From contig JAVLUZ010000656.1 of assembly GCA_036768485.1 (NCBI GenBank), positions 62,001 to 126,000 on the forward strand: 64,000 bases of DNA. The letters are read 5' to 3'. The translations under genes and the position numbers were made by a program. The stretch comes from Mermis nigrescens (lineage: Eukaryota > Nematoda > Enoplea > Mermithida > Mermithidae). Below, in pieces: positions 55,901-63,839 of the stretch. The notes beneath the pieces were generated by a model. It saw only the letters and a list, made by a program, of their open reading frames with translations, was not told the origin of the DNA and ran no database searches. Every line of letters starts with the position of its first letter. Positions within the stretch are counted from its first letter, which is position 1.

Positions 55901-58900
55901 CAACGAGTATGTTGAAATAAGTTTTGCAAATTACAAGCTCCGTTATGAGTTGGTTTGAATTCGGTGACGTGAAAATCGCATGTGCTTAATTTTTTGTGTC
56001 TATTTCCTTGATTTAAACATTAGATCTACTCACAAAATTCGGTATTTGTTGTTAATTAGATTAAGAATCACACAAGCCGGATTAAATTAGTGGGTAGGAT
56101 TACGTTAAACTTAAATTAAAAAATCAAGAATAAGACAAATTATCAATAAACTTTAAATTTATGACAATTTTCATATTAAATCGTGATGTCAAATAATTAG
56201 AATGAAGTGAAAAAGAATTTAAAATCAGACGACTTTTTGCATAGTAAGATTAAAAGACTAGCCGCGCAAATGAACTCTAGCGCTCATTCGCTCGTCTTAG
56301 AAATTAAAAGTTCAATATAAAGGAAAAAGATTAAAAACTCGGGTTTAAGATGCAGTATTATGTCTTTAAAGACGTTTATTTTAAAAAGTCATAATATTTC
56401 TTTGCAATTAGAACTTTTCTACAGAAAATGGCGAAAAATAATCTAAAAATTGTGAAAAAGCAAAAAATATAAAAATTCATGGATATTGTTGAGTATTTCC
56501 ATTTTCATGTTAGGTATTTTGCCTTCTGGTAGGTTACCCCCAAAAACCCCTCAAGCCGAGGTCTGTCAGCAGTACCTACCAGAACTCGATCAAGCATATC
56601 ATAAGTACTATTCCAGCGAGTGTCGTTCGATAAAATAAGCGTGTGTTTGGCAAGATTATTATTTTCTTGGTGCCGTTCGAGGCACAGTTTGGCAGTAGAG
56701 CTCGATTTGCACTTTTTAACTAACGTCTGGCATTTTGAAATCGCGTTCATGACTGCTCTTTGTGACAAAACGCATTTTGAAACCACAAGCTGCAAGGTAT
56801 GCAAGAAGCAGCCGACGTGAGGCCAACTATTCGTGCTTAAAGCTTTGACAAGCTTTATATCGTTATCTCTGACTACTACGTGTAACTTTTTTGTTAGATT
56901 CCACTGTATAAGTAACTCGTTCAAAAAGTTCGCGATATCAACAGCACTATGCGATTCTTTGCTGTATGGGAAGCAACCCAAGACGATCGTTTTTCTTTCC
57001 CAATCATTTGTGACAAAGTGAACCGTGAGGCTAACATAAGCATGCATGGACTGGCTGGTCCACATGTCAGTAGTTGCACTAAAGCACGTAATATCTTGCT
57101 CTATAATTTCCATTATTTTGCTTTTCACGCGATCATACACATCCGGCATCATAAGTGTGCGAAAATACTTCTCCGATGGTATGTTGCACCGTGGATTCGC
57201 CTGTTTCATCATTTCTATAAAACTTTTCTCGCTAACGGTTGTATAAGGCAAGGCGCGATCCATAAGCCAATCGAAGATTTTGTGGTTAAGCTTAACCTGT
57301 TCAATCGATTTCGCGTCGTATTTCATACGATTCTGAAACGCATCTTGGATCTTAATTTGAGATGGATCATTCGCACTAATTACTTTTGGCTCGTCTTCAT
57401 TCAAAATCGCTGCCGTTTCTTTAGCCTTTGCTGCTGAGCATTGGTTTTTTTCTTTCATAAGCTTTTCGTACTCTTGAAACAATTCAGCATGGGCTGATTT
57501 AAGATGCCGGATTACAGAGCCATTGCCCCATTTTGAAGCGATTGGTCCAGAACCACGGGAAATTGAAGTTTTGCACTTTTTACAGACAGCTGTCGAACGG
57601 TCGCTTGTTTTTAAATCAAAGAATAACCAAATCGGAGAAGACATTCGTGAAATTTCAGCTATAGTAGTAAAATAAAGTTGGCCTAAAAATAAAATTTCAT
57701 TAATGGGATCAAAGAATATTTGTCAACTTTTAAGAACGTTTTGACATGAAAACGGTGCACGTTGAAATTATTGAGCAAGTATTTAAGATGGAGCACTCAA
57801 GGGATATTATTGCCTACAAATAGTCGTGCTTAACTGTATGCGTACAGTTGCAGAGTAGCGCCTTCACTGATTTTGGAAGAATATGCGCATATGAAGCAGA
57901 AAACGTATGAGAGCAAAGGAGATGGTGAGTTATGTGAAAACTGCGGAAAATATGCTGATAAGAATCACAACGTAGACAGAGGAAAGGACGATATAGATCA
58001 TGAAGCGTGTATGGTGACTCACACTGTATTTTCACAATCAATAGACAAGTCGCGTTGCAGCTGTGTCGTCGTTAGCATTACAATAAACATCAAAATGTTT
58101 GAAGTAATAAGTATAATGTTAATATATTTAATAATTAATGCTCTGTATGAATGAGCTTTGGGAGAAAGGATATGACATAAAATGATACGTTTAGGAAAAT
58201 ATAGCATGCATGGAGCTTGGACTGAATGGTTTAATCGATTTTCACATTCATATGTTGCTAACGTTGTGATTTCGTAATAACATCGTAAATTTCAAAAACC
58301 AAAAACTTTGTTTTAATTAGGCCCGGGCCCGGTGCTTTTCAGCCGGGCCCGGGCCTGATCTGACCGGCCGGGCCCGGTCCGGGCCCGGGTACCCGGTCGA
58401 TCACTGGTAATACCCCCTCAACCCCTATGTGCGTGTATGCCCCCTTCCCCGGAAATTTTCTCATGCTGGGCATGTGTGCAAGTATCCAAATCATTGCAGT
58501 AAAATTATATCACGTGCATATTTTTTTCTACTAGGTCAGCAGGCCAGTGACTGATCTAGCTTTTGTCATTTGCCAATGTTACAAGTGTTGTATTTAGAGG
58601 GAGCAGGGTTGGAACGGTCGCTCTCATTAGCCGGCTGGTAAATTTTTTTTCAATGGTAGATATTAGGTAAGATAATGCTGGAAATACATATAGGCGTTTC
58701 TATGAGAAAACTTTCAAATCTAAATTTCTATAAAATTGTCTCTCTGATGCGTGGCCGCAAAAATTATTTGCTGTTTTCTTCAGGGTACATCCTGAGAGGT
58801 ACACTTTTTTATTTTAAAACCATGCAGCAATTGGAATCAAACAATAATTTTGTTTGTGAAAATCAACGGTGATTTATATACATAAGCATGATTTAAAAAT

Positions 58901-60378
58901 AAGATGAGTGAGTTTTTGAAACGTTTAAAATTCTAGCGCTTCGAACCTTGCAACTATCATTTATACTTAATAAGATTGAAAATGCTTTATGATCTCTATA
59001 AGCCAGAAAATTTTAGACCCCACCCATTTCTAAAATAAATCGAATTTTTAGGCCATTTTTTGGCCGTTTTTTAGGCGTTTTCTGGCAGTTTTTGGCTAAA
59101 AATTGGAGATCATTTACTAACTCCCCCAAAATTTACCGGGAACCCCCCCCCCCCACCTGAAATTTCGAGTCGTTACATACATGTCTGTCTCATCGGATAG
59201 AGTTTGCATAATATGTCAAAAAAATGCGATTCAGTTTTGCAGCCTCCAACAAGTGAGATATCGTCATCTCCTTAGAGAAATCTTGGAATCTTGGATACGG
59301 GCCCAGTGCCAGCTAGTGCGTCGCTACAAGTTTCAATCTAACTTCTATATAACGTAAAGTTTAACTCGGAGGACTTTTTTTTGCGCTTTTAACAGTAGAA
59401 TTCCACTATTAGTTTGTTCAAAAAGGAATTAAAAAGAAATCGGACATTTGTTCAAAAAAGAGTGAAATTAGTAATTCGATTCTACAGAATCCGTGTCCTA
59501 TGACAGCATGATTTTTTTATTCTTGACCGGTTTTTCTAGCGGCCTTAACTAGCTCTGTCAATGCGCTGTTTTCTCAGATAACCAATTCGCACTACGTTCT
59601 GCGCACTAAATGAGTAAATATAAAAACAGAATTATGTGCGAGTGTACTCCGACCAGTTTTCCTGTTATATTGTTGAGCGCTTTTAGTGCGTACTTACCGT
59701 CTAGAAAACTTTAATTACAAAAAAACACCCGAAACGGCCACAAACGCTAAATTTCGCCATAAAATCGAGGGGGGGGTCAAAAATTTCTGACTCCTGTGTA
59801 TGGGGACGACCAGCTTTCGGTGCGAGATTCCCATTATAGGTGGGCGCCATCAAAGTTCGGGGGTGCAAAATTTTTCAAAGGTCAAAAAATGGTCTTAAAA
59901 ATGGTGGTATGGCGAAAAAATACCATTTTTCAATGTTTCTCATCGAGCACTATCCATTGGCATCAAAAAATTGCGAAGAAAACAAAAAAATTTCAAAAAT
60001 TGAATTCTGTGGGGTATTTTTGTTCCTGGGGGAAGCATACCCCCTAAACCCCCACGCCTAGGTATAATTCCATCCCCCTTTCAGACGTGTGCTTTTTTCT
60101 CTTTGATCGGGAATCAAAATTTTCCTCTTCCAGCTCGCATTTGGTCGTAGTGCCGCCCGGTAGCAACCTGCAAGAGGCTCTGTTGCAGAGTCCGGTTGTC
60201 CGCGGCGACGATGGCGAATCGCCGGCCGTGACGTTGGGCGCCCAAGGCGGATTTGACTTTGGCGTCGATCCTAACGAGGATCCGGAGTTGGCCATGGCTT
60301 TAAGAGTCAGCCTCGAGGAACAACGTCTGCGGGAAGAGCAGCAAGCGCGACAGCAACAGTCGGCCACCGGTGCTGCTG
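40893..60378 (+). CDS. Rpn10: 26S proteasome subunit Rpn10 (PSMD4), six exons visible, 3' part outside the window
   Basis: Rpn10 is the ubiquitin-receptor subunit of the proteasome 19S particle. Its VWA domain (here residues 1 to about 190) docks between base and lid, and its UIMs bind ubiquitin chains. Exons: 40893-40918, 42184-42324, 49001-49115, 51869-51955, 52019-52152, 60134-60378. Every junction is GT-AG and phase-consistent, giving 249 residues. Key blocks: [67 protein letters not shown] and UIM-1 [20 protein letters not shown] at 213-232. Lengths match the family closely, but exon 3 is strongly diverged. The C-terminal part (UIM-2) is missing from the window. Introns 1, 2, 3, 5 and 6 hold transposons. 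It may be the only copy or a paralogue. Confidence 0.95.
41110..41800. repeat. Dispersed repeat in Rpn10 intron 1 (copies at 61905-62400 and, inverted, 52900-53210)
   Basis: The part 41330-41800 matches 61905-62400 over about 480 bp (ACTGTCAGACGATTTTGA, AATGAAGTTAAAAT, GGTCTCAAATTTTGG). The part 41110-41345 matches the reverse complement of 52900-53210 (TTTACTGTTTTGGATTTC). Coding potential is nil. It is probably a large non-autonomous transposon family. Confidence 0.75.
42184..42324 (+). CDS. Rpn10: Rpn10 exon 2
   Basis: Acceptor TTGTTTGCAG. The first base completes Cys. Encodes [16 protein letters not shown] and [17 protein letters not shown], the best-conserved part of the VWA domain, including the MIDAS-type Asp. 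Donor GTAATT. Confidence 0.95.
42325..43410 (+). other. Rpn10 intron 2, first part
   Basis: No gene. A G/C-run MITE-like stretch at 42515-42705 (phrases TCAAAATTTTGGGAGAGGGG, CCAAAAATCGGG) resembles 60445-60600. A GCGCTTCGCGCC hairpin lies at about 43320. Confidence 0.5.
43503..44202. mobile_element. hAT element with GGCCCCGG repeats (inner, 700 bp)
   Basis: Ends TAGGGATGCACCGGGGCC and GGTGCATCCCTA, exact 8-bp duplication ATTATAAT. It uses the same subterminal octamer as its host but has different terminal bases, so the two are sister families. Confidence 0.92.
44480..44600. mobile_element. MITE-like fragment in Rpn10 intron 2
   Basis: Phrases CTGGGGGGTCTAGCGG and GATGCCCATGTT resemble the 105-bp MITE at 14218, but no clear ends or duplication. 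It lies within the outer hAT element. Confidence 0.4.
45925..46096. mobile_element. hAT-type MITE, family 2 (172 bp)
   Basis: CAGGCACGTATTTCTG to CCAGCCACGTACCTG, exact 8-bp duplication GGTTTTCT. Lies in Rpn10 intron 2. The interval 44828-45924 has no gene. Confidence 0.87.
46209..46958. mobile_element. hAT element with CTTTGTACA subterminal repeats (750 bp)
   Basis: Ends CACTGGTTTTTTTTGTACG and CAAAAAAAAAACAGTG, exact 8-bp duplication TCCAAAAT. Several TCTTTGTAC/GTACAAAGA copies near both ends. A GGCGCGAAGCGCC hairpin at about 46790. The copy at 52168-52614 is the same family. Confidence 0.87.
47193..47572. mobile_element. hAT-type MITE, family 3
   Basis: AGACATGCACAGCATGGGAATT at the left, TCATGTATGG at the right, near-duplication TAGGTACC/TAGGCACC. 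A sister copy lies at 51412-51781. Confidence 0.65.
47935..48905. mobile_element. hAT-like element with GGGGCTAG subterminal repeats
   Basis: Inner ends GGTTTCTGAATGA and TCATTCAGAAACC are perfect inverted repeats. The outermost bases are (C)TGGGGCTGG and CCGGCCCTG. Many GGGCTA/TAGCCC copies near both ends. The target duplication is unclear (GGGTATGC versus GGGATGCC). It ends only about 95 bp before Rpn10 exon 3. Confidence 0.7.
49001..49115 (+). CDS. Rpn10: Rpn10 exon 3 (diverged)
   Basis: Acceptor GATTTTCTAG, donor GTATGT. Encodes a segment ending in MSKLHQI and FIDSMKTAQ. Length and phase fit the family exactly (38 codons plus one base), and SKLH is conserved. However, most residues differ from the usual sequence, including the TGI(R)xAH block. 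Found only because both neighbours fix its position. Confidence 0.8.
49276..49344 (-). tRNA. tRNA-like sequence in Rpn10 intron 3 (probably pseudogene)
   Basis: On the minus strand GTAGCCAATTGGTGAACGC is D-arm-like, GCGCTGTAGAGC could be an anticodon arm with GTA (Tyr), and GGTCCAAACCC is T-arm-like. Arms pair imperfectly, so function is doubtful. Confidence 0.35.
49739..50001. mobile_element. hAT-type MITE, family 1
   Basis: CACACCTGGGCGTGG to GCCCACGTATG, exact 8-bp duplication ATTGCAAC. Rpn10 intron 3. It is almost identical to the copy at 15243. Confidence 0.9.
50002..51411 (+). other. Rpn10 intron 3, remaining part
   Basis: No gene. Phrases TTTTTCCGGTACTATGCGCCGG (diverged hairpin motif) and GATCCGCCACTGG suggest old TE sequence without clear ends. 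Confidence 0.45.
51412..51781. mobile_element. hAT-type MITE, family 3
   Basis: CTGACATGCACAGCATGGG to AATCATGTATA, exact 8-bp duplication GTACACAT. It ends about 88 bp before Rpn10 exon 4. Confidence 0.8.
51869..51955 (+). CDS. Rpn10: Rpn10 exon 4
   Basis: 29 codons in phase 0: LALKHRQ, then [17 protein letters not shown]. Acceptor TTCCTTCATTAG, donor GTAATC. Confidence 0.95.
52019..52152 (+). CDS. Rpn10: Rpn10 exon 5
   Basis: [19 protein letters not shown] to [12 protein letters not shown]. Acceptor TTGCACAG after a 63-bp intron, the only small one. The donor GTACAAGT is itself duplicated 462 bp downstream (see the insertion at 52168). Confidence 0.95.
52168..52614. mobile_element. CTTTGTACA-type hAT insertion just behind the Rpn10 exon 5 donor
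   Basis: CAGTGTTTTTTGTTGTAC at the left and CAAAAAAAAACTG at the right match the family at 46209. The flanks are an exact 15-bp direct repeat, GGTACAAGTGGGATC (52153 region and 52615-52629), longer than the usual 8 bp. The repeat contains the splice donor. Confidence 0.7.
52900..53210. repeat. Inverted copy of the intron 1 dispersed repeat
   Basis: Reverse complement resembles 41110-41345, including CTACAAAACGTATTTTCG and the Gly-Cys-rich pyrimidine phrase near its left end. The hAT transposon inserted 57 bp to its right. Confidence 0.65.
53463..53645 (-). CDS. hAT transposase exon 7: hATC dimerisation domain
   Basis: [20 protein letters not shown] and [18 protein letters not shown] are the standard C-terminal dimerisation motif. 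Stop TAG at 53463. Acceptor CAATTTCAG. Confidence 0.93.
   Translation of the reverse strand, partial: LAKRYLSAPCGNSSSEREFSAAGDIANDERNRLLPENVDKLIFLKYNLKAIGSGSFGLKS
53463..57644 (-). CDS. hAT transposase with BED zinc finger, seven exons, apparently intact (about 644 aa)
   Basis: Exons on the minus strand: 57644-56580, 55777-55685, 55482-55394, 55328-55148, 54691-54570, 54328-54127, 53645-53463. All junctions are GT-AG and phases agree. The transposase cuts and pastes hAT elements. The N-terminal BED finger shows Cx2C (VCKKCK) and HLKSAH. The RNase H-like core has SATTDMWTS (first Asp) and [13 protein letters not shown] (second Asp region). [13 protein letters not shown] and RWNSTYDML are family marks. 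Further exons give LKPFKDAT and LVDPRFKLS, and the last exon is the hAT dimerisation domain ([29 protein letters not shown]). No stop or frameshift is seen. Close to ZBED/Buster-like proteins in style. Exon limits are by eye; transcription is not proven. Confidence 0.88.
54127..54328 (-). CDS. hAT transposase exon 6
   Basis: Acidic start ([12 protein letters not shown]), then [19 protein letters not shown] and YPAIAA, the approach to the dimerisation domain. Donor GTAAGT. The acceptor GATTTAAG is weak, and an in-frame stop lies upstream of it. Confidence 0.78.
54570..54691 (-). CDS. hAT transposase exon 5
   Basis: Acceptor [29 protein letters not shown], then a basic Ser/Lys tail. Donor GTGAAA in phase 2. 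Confidence 0.78.
55148..55328 (-). CDS. hAT transposase exon 4
   Basis: Acceptor ATATCGCAG chosen because it keeps phase; the earlier TTATGCAG would not. Contains [19 protein letters not shown], then donor GTAAAT. Confidence 0.78.
55394..55482 (-). CDS. hAT transposase exon 3
   Basis: [17 protein letters not shown] and CISEVIPHL match the insertion-domain end of hAT transposases. Donor GTACGA in phase 2. Confidence 0.75.
55685..55777 (-). CDS. hAT transposase exon 2
   Basis: 31 codons, phase 0, beginning [10 protein letters not shown], which is what follows the WNSTYDML block in relatives. Acceptor CTATTTAAAG, donor GTAACT. Confidence 0.8.
56580..57644 (-). CDS. hAT transposase exon 1 (355 codons)
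   Basis: Starts at ATG (MSSPIW), carries the BED finger and most of the catalytic core, and ends after DMLDRVL before GTAGGT. The frame stays open another 24 codons into the intron. Confidence 0.92.
58415..59834 (+). other. Rpn10 intron 5, remaining part
   Basis: No exon or RNA gene seen. AGCGCTTCGAACC at about 58933 is a broken hairpin motif. Poly-C at about 59145-59155. Confidence 0.45.
59835..60066. mobile_element. hAT-type MITE, family 1 (diverged), just before Rpn10 exon 6
   Basis: TATAGGTGGGCGCC to CGCCTAGGTATA, imperfect duplication ATTCCCAT/ATTCCATC. The body has the family-1 phrases CTATCCATTGGCATCAAAAA and GTGGGG runs. It ends 67 bp before the exon 6 acceptor. Confidence 0.75.
60134..60378 (+). 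CDS. Rpn10: Rpn10 exon 6 with the first UIM
   Basis: Acceptor [23 protein letters not shown] continues the VWA domain, [18 protein letters not shown] is the first ubiquitin-interacting motif, and a Gln/Arg-rich helix follows. Ends in phase 1 before GTCAGT. Base composition is clearly GC-richer than the surrounding intron. Confidence 0.95.
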
Positions 60379-60444
60379 GTCAGTTTTCGTTTTCTACTTT
60401 CTTACCCGCATGTTCAGAATAAGGTATTATACGTACATGTATAT

Positions 60445-60600
60445 AATGGCTTGAAATTTTGGGTCGGTTTCCCCGGCCATTTGGGGGGGGGATAAATGAC
60501 CTCAACTGTTTGGCCCAAAATGGCCGAAAAATTCTTTTTTTCCGAAAATCGGGGAAGGGTGTCAAAAATTTTCTGGCTTTGGGGATCCTTGCATGTGTGG
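60445..60600. mobile_element. G/C-run MITE-like repeat in Rpn10 intron 6
   Basis: Shares GAAATTTTGGG, GGCCATTTGGGG and GAAAATCGGGGAAGGG with 42515-42705. Ends not resolved. Confidence 0.5.
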
Positions 60601-60867
60601 TAATGTGTCAATACGTCCGGGCTTGTGCATACGTAATATCTCAAATTTTTGTGAGGAAGTCCGCCGCAAGTTTTTGCCAAAAATGGAGGAGATCCCGCAC
60701 CATAGGAGCGCAAGGTCTAACTTTTATGGAGATGAGAATATCAACAATTTGGAGATAGCTCAAATGTTTTGTGAAAAAAACGGATGGCATCGCTTCAAAT
60801 CAATCATTTTCGAGCATTTTTGGCAAATATATAGCGTTCTTGAACTCATAAACATAGCCAATGGGGA

Positions 60868-61019
60868 TGTTTCGATTAATCGGAATCGGCTAGAATCGGT
60901 CATTTTTCATGGAATGGAATCGGAATCGGTGATTAGAGAAGTAAGGAATCGGAATTGCCATTTTTGATTTATCGAGAATCGGAATCGGCTAGAAATAGAT
61001 CAGTTTCCGATGTCACGAT
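60868..61019. mobile_element. Remnant with GGAATCGG repeats
   Basis: About ten copies of AATCGG. GATGTTTCGATTAATCGG may be an end. A 2.6-kb hAT element inserted at its right edge, and CGATTCCATTC after 63619 continues it. This is a sixth-type repeat-rich hAT-style end, but without a provable duplication. Confidence 0.5.
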
Positions 61020-63611
61020 TAGAGCTGCACACTTTGCAAATTTTACTACCCGGGTACCCGGCTATTTCATTACCCGGGTACCCGGGTAATTCGGGTACTC
61101 GGGTACCCGGGTATACCCGGGTAGGACCTTAGATAAAAGAGAATGCAGTGAACATTGTTTATTTTCGGTTGACAGCAGTGATCGTACAGGGTCAGATCTT
61201 CACCCCCGGTCGGGGTCGGGGTCGGGGTTGGGGTTGAAGATTAACAATTAACATTGCATGATTACATACCAATTTAAAAAGGATAAAAACGATACTTCAC
61301 TTGCTTATAGAGCATACTAATAAAGCTGGTTAAGTTCAAGATTTTATTTTCATTCCAAGTTCAAACATGGTTTTAGCAATTTAGCATTACTTTCAATTTA
61401 AATCACTAATCGCTCTCGCTTTTTTCGCATTCTTCCACAGTTTTTTCTTAACGGTATTCTATGGCGCACTGATTGTGAGGAACCAACGGCGCGAAGCGCC
61501 AAAAATTTTCGAAATTTTTACCGTTTTCATGTAGAATTTACGGCCTTTTTATTGACAAACAGTTCATAAATCATAAGTGGCGCAAAGCACCAAGAAATTC
61601 AGTCATTTTTTACCGCCCTTAACATGTTGTATAGATATATGAATGCTGAATACTAATAGTCTGACAGAGCAGAACAGGAAAACTACGAATTATTAACTTA
61701 GTATGAAGATATTTTGACTGATCCAGGCTTTTAAACGCAATGCTGGAGCTTTACAAAAAGAAAGACAATCATCGGCGGTGCTATGCGCAGGAAAATTTTG
61801 ACGTTTTTACTCTTTCAACTCAATTTATACCGCTTTAATCATACAGAAAAGATAAACTAATTGCGGCGCGAAGCGCCAGAAATTTTTAAAAATTCCCAAT
61901 CCTTTTACCTTTTCTGTCCCCTCACACATTCCCATAGGGGGGGGTGAGGGGGCATCACCCCCACCTCAGGGTTCGATACTTGAATCACTGTCAGACGATT
62001 TTGAGCTATCAAACGTTTTCTGCAATGATTTTTGGGTACAAAAGCAGCGCAGATGTCAAAAATTTTTCGGCGCTTCGCGCCGACTAGTATATACGTTACT
62101 TTTTTATTTACCCATAAAATACCTAAAATGAAGTTAAAATAATCTGAAAAGTCGAAATTTTCGATGAATTCTTATATTTTTTACTTACAAGAGTGACGAA
62201 AGTAGTCAAAATGGGACAAAAAGTAGTTAAAAATGCAGTTTTTCACATTAAAACATGCTATATAAGATGTTTTAAGCGTTTTGCATATTTGACCTGCAAA
62301 AAAGGCTAGAAATCTAAATTTAGTGGTCTCAAATTTTGGGATTTCACCCCCTCTAAACTTTCGACCTTGGGAAGCTATGGTCCTCCTAAATATCTCTTTG
62401 CACGTGTAAAACGAGATAGTACGGCTGGGGGTCTGGGGTGGCGCGCTCAAGCGCCCCCAACGGGGTCCGGGGCAGAACCCCGGAAAATTTTGTAAAAAAG
62501 CACTATAATTTATTAGTAACGTTAAAATTTTCGTAAATCGGCAAAATCTCGGTTCTGGATTAAGCCCAAAAAAACTTAAAATTGCGTTTTTCGACCTTTG
62601 CTAAGTGAGAGCAGCAACGGGTCGCAACCAATAAGTCATTGAAAGATGTATCAATGAGAATTTTGTTCTTACCGTTTTCAGGCCCATTTGTGGCCTTCTT
62701 ATTAAATAGTTCAGAAAACAGAAAATGCGCAAAAACACAAGAAAATTTGGCCTTTCCTTTCATTTAAAATAGAATTATGCGTCCTTGTAAACAAAGATAA
62801 ACAAAGCAGAGATGGTACGCAAACATTTTCGCACTTTTACTATTATGTTCAACGAGCATGTGCAGTTTCATTCAATGAACTAATAGTGCATTAAATAACT
62901 AAAGTGATGCGAAGTTTTGGATTATTTCAGCTGATTCAAGCTTTTAAATTCATTGGATCTATATAGCAATAAATAATAATGACTTGGCGCGGAAAATTTT
63001 GACGTTTTTGTCTTTTTGAACTCAATTTTCTGGACACACATTAGTCCAACAAAAAAATCAACAATATTTCTTGAAAATTTTGGGGGCTACGCCTATGGCT
63101 GACTGCATTTGGAACATCGATAGGCTTTGAATCAGGTCTAACTAAAACAGTTGCGCGCACGATGTGAATAAAAGTTGCAGTCTAAATTTATATAATGGTC
63201 ACAGAAGTAAATGCATTAGAAAAAAGCGTCGTTAGCAGATAAATTCTTGTTTAAATTTGTTTACAATAGAGAATAAGAAGAATTCGGCACAAATAAAATA
63301 ATTTAACTAAAGACCTGAATGATGGAATTTGCGTAAACCGTATGTGCGATATACTGTGACAATAGGAAATATTAACAGACTCGCTTATTTAACAATATAC
63401 GGTTGATTATATCATATCACATTTACATTGTGATTCAATCGCACTAGAAGCAATACGTTTCTAGGTTTCTAATTCGATTCTTAGCACATATTGCATAACT
63501 GCAGTGCTAATTTTCCATTTTATGTTAGGGGATTCGGGTACCCGTCGGGTACCCGGGTAGTAAAACTATTTTCTACCCGGGTACCCGTTCGGGTACCCGC
63601 GTGCAGCTCTA
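61020..63611. mobile_element. Non-autonomous hAT element with ACCCGGGT subterminal repeats (2.6 kb)
   Basis: Ends TAGAGCTGCACAC and GTGCAGCTCTA, exact 8-bp duplication GTCACGAT. ACCCGGGT palindromes crowd 61050-61125 and 63535-63600. No transposase. It includes a copy of the 41.3-kb dispersed repeat, a GGTCGG cluster at 61205-61235 and four GGCGCGAAGCGCC hairpins. Confidence 0.9.
61905..62400. repeat. Second copy of the intron 1 dispersed repeat
   Basis: Colinear with 41330-41800 for about 480 bp. This copy retains an intact GGCGCTTCGCGCC hairpin where the other has only GGCGCACTG. Confidence 0.8.
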
Positions 63612-63662
63612 GTCACGATCGATTCCATTCTTTATTATTTTAGAAATGTTGTTGAAAGCGAA

Positions 63663-63839
63663 CAGGCATGTAGCTCTGGGGGAAAATGGGAGGTCCGAAC
63701 CCCCTCCCCAAATTCAAAAAAATCGGAAAAAACAGGACTTTTTAAACTTTATTTTGTGCTATTTTTGGCCTATTTGGGCTTAGTCCCCCCAAAATTGTTG
63801 TCGGTCCCCTCCAAATTAGGACGGCCAGCTATGTAGCTG
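63663..63839. mobile_element. hAT-type MITE, family 2 (177 bp)
   Basis: CAGGCATGTAGCTC to CAGCTATGTAGCTG, duplication AAAGCGAA/AAAGCAAA (7 of 8). The last 160 bp of the window (63840-64000) show nothing more. Confidence 0.82.

Larger units (their letters stand above)
53267..58406 (-). mobile_element. Complete autonomous hAT transposon (5.14 kb) antisense in Rpn10 intron 5
   Basis: 15-bp perfect terminal repeats CAGTGATCGACCGGG at both ends, exact 8-bp duplication GTAATACC at 53259-53266 and 58407-58414. Subterminal GGGCCCGG palindromes lie at both ends (53277-53315 and 58320-58395). It contains one transposase gene on the minus strand in seven exons. Sharp ends, an intact duplication and open exons indicate recent arrival and possible activity. 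Confidence 0.94.
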
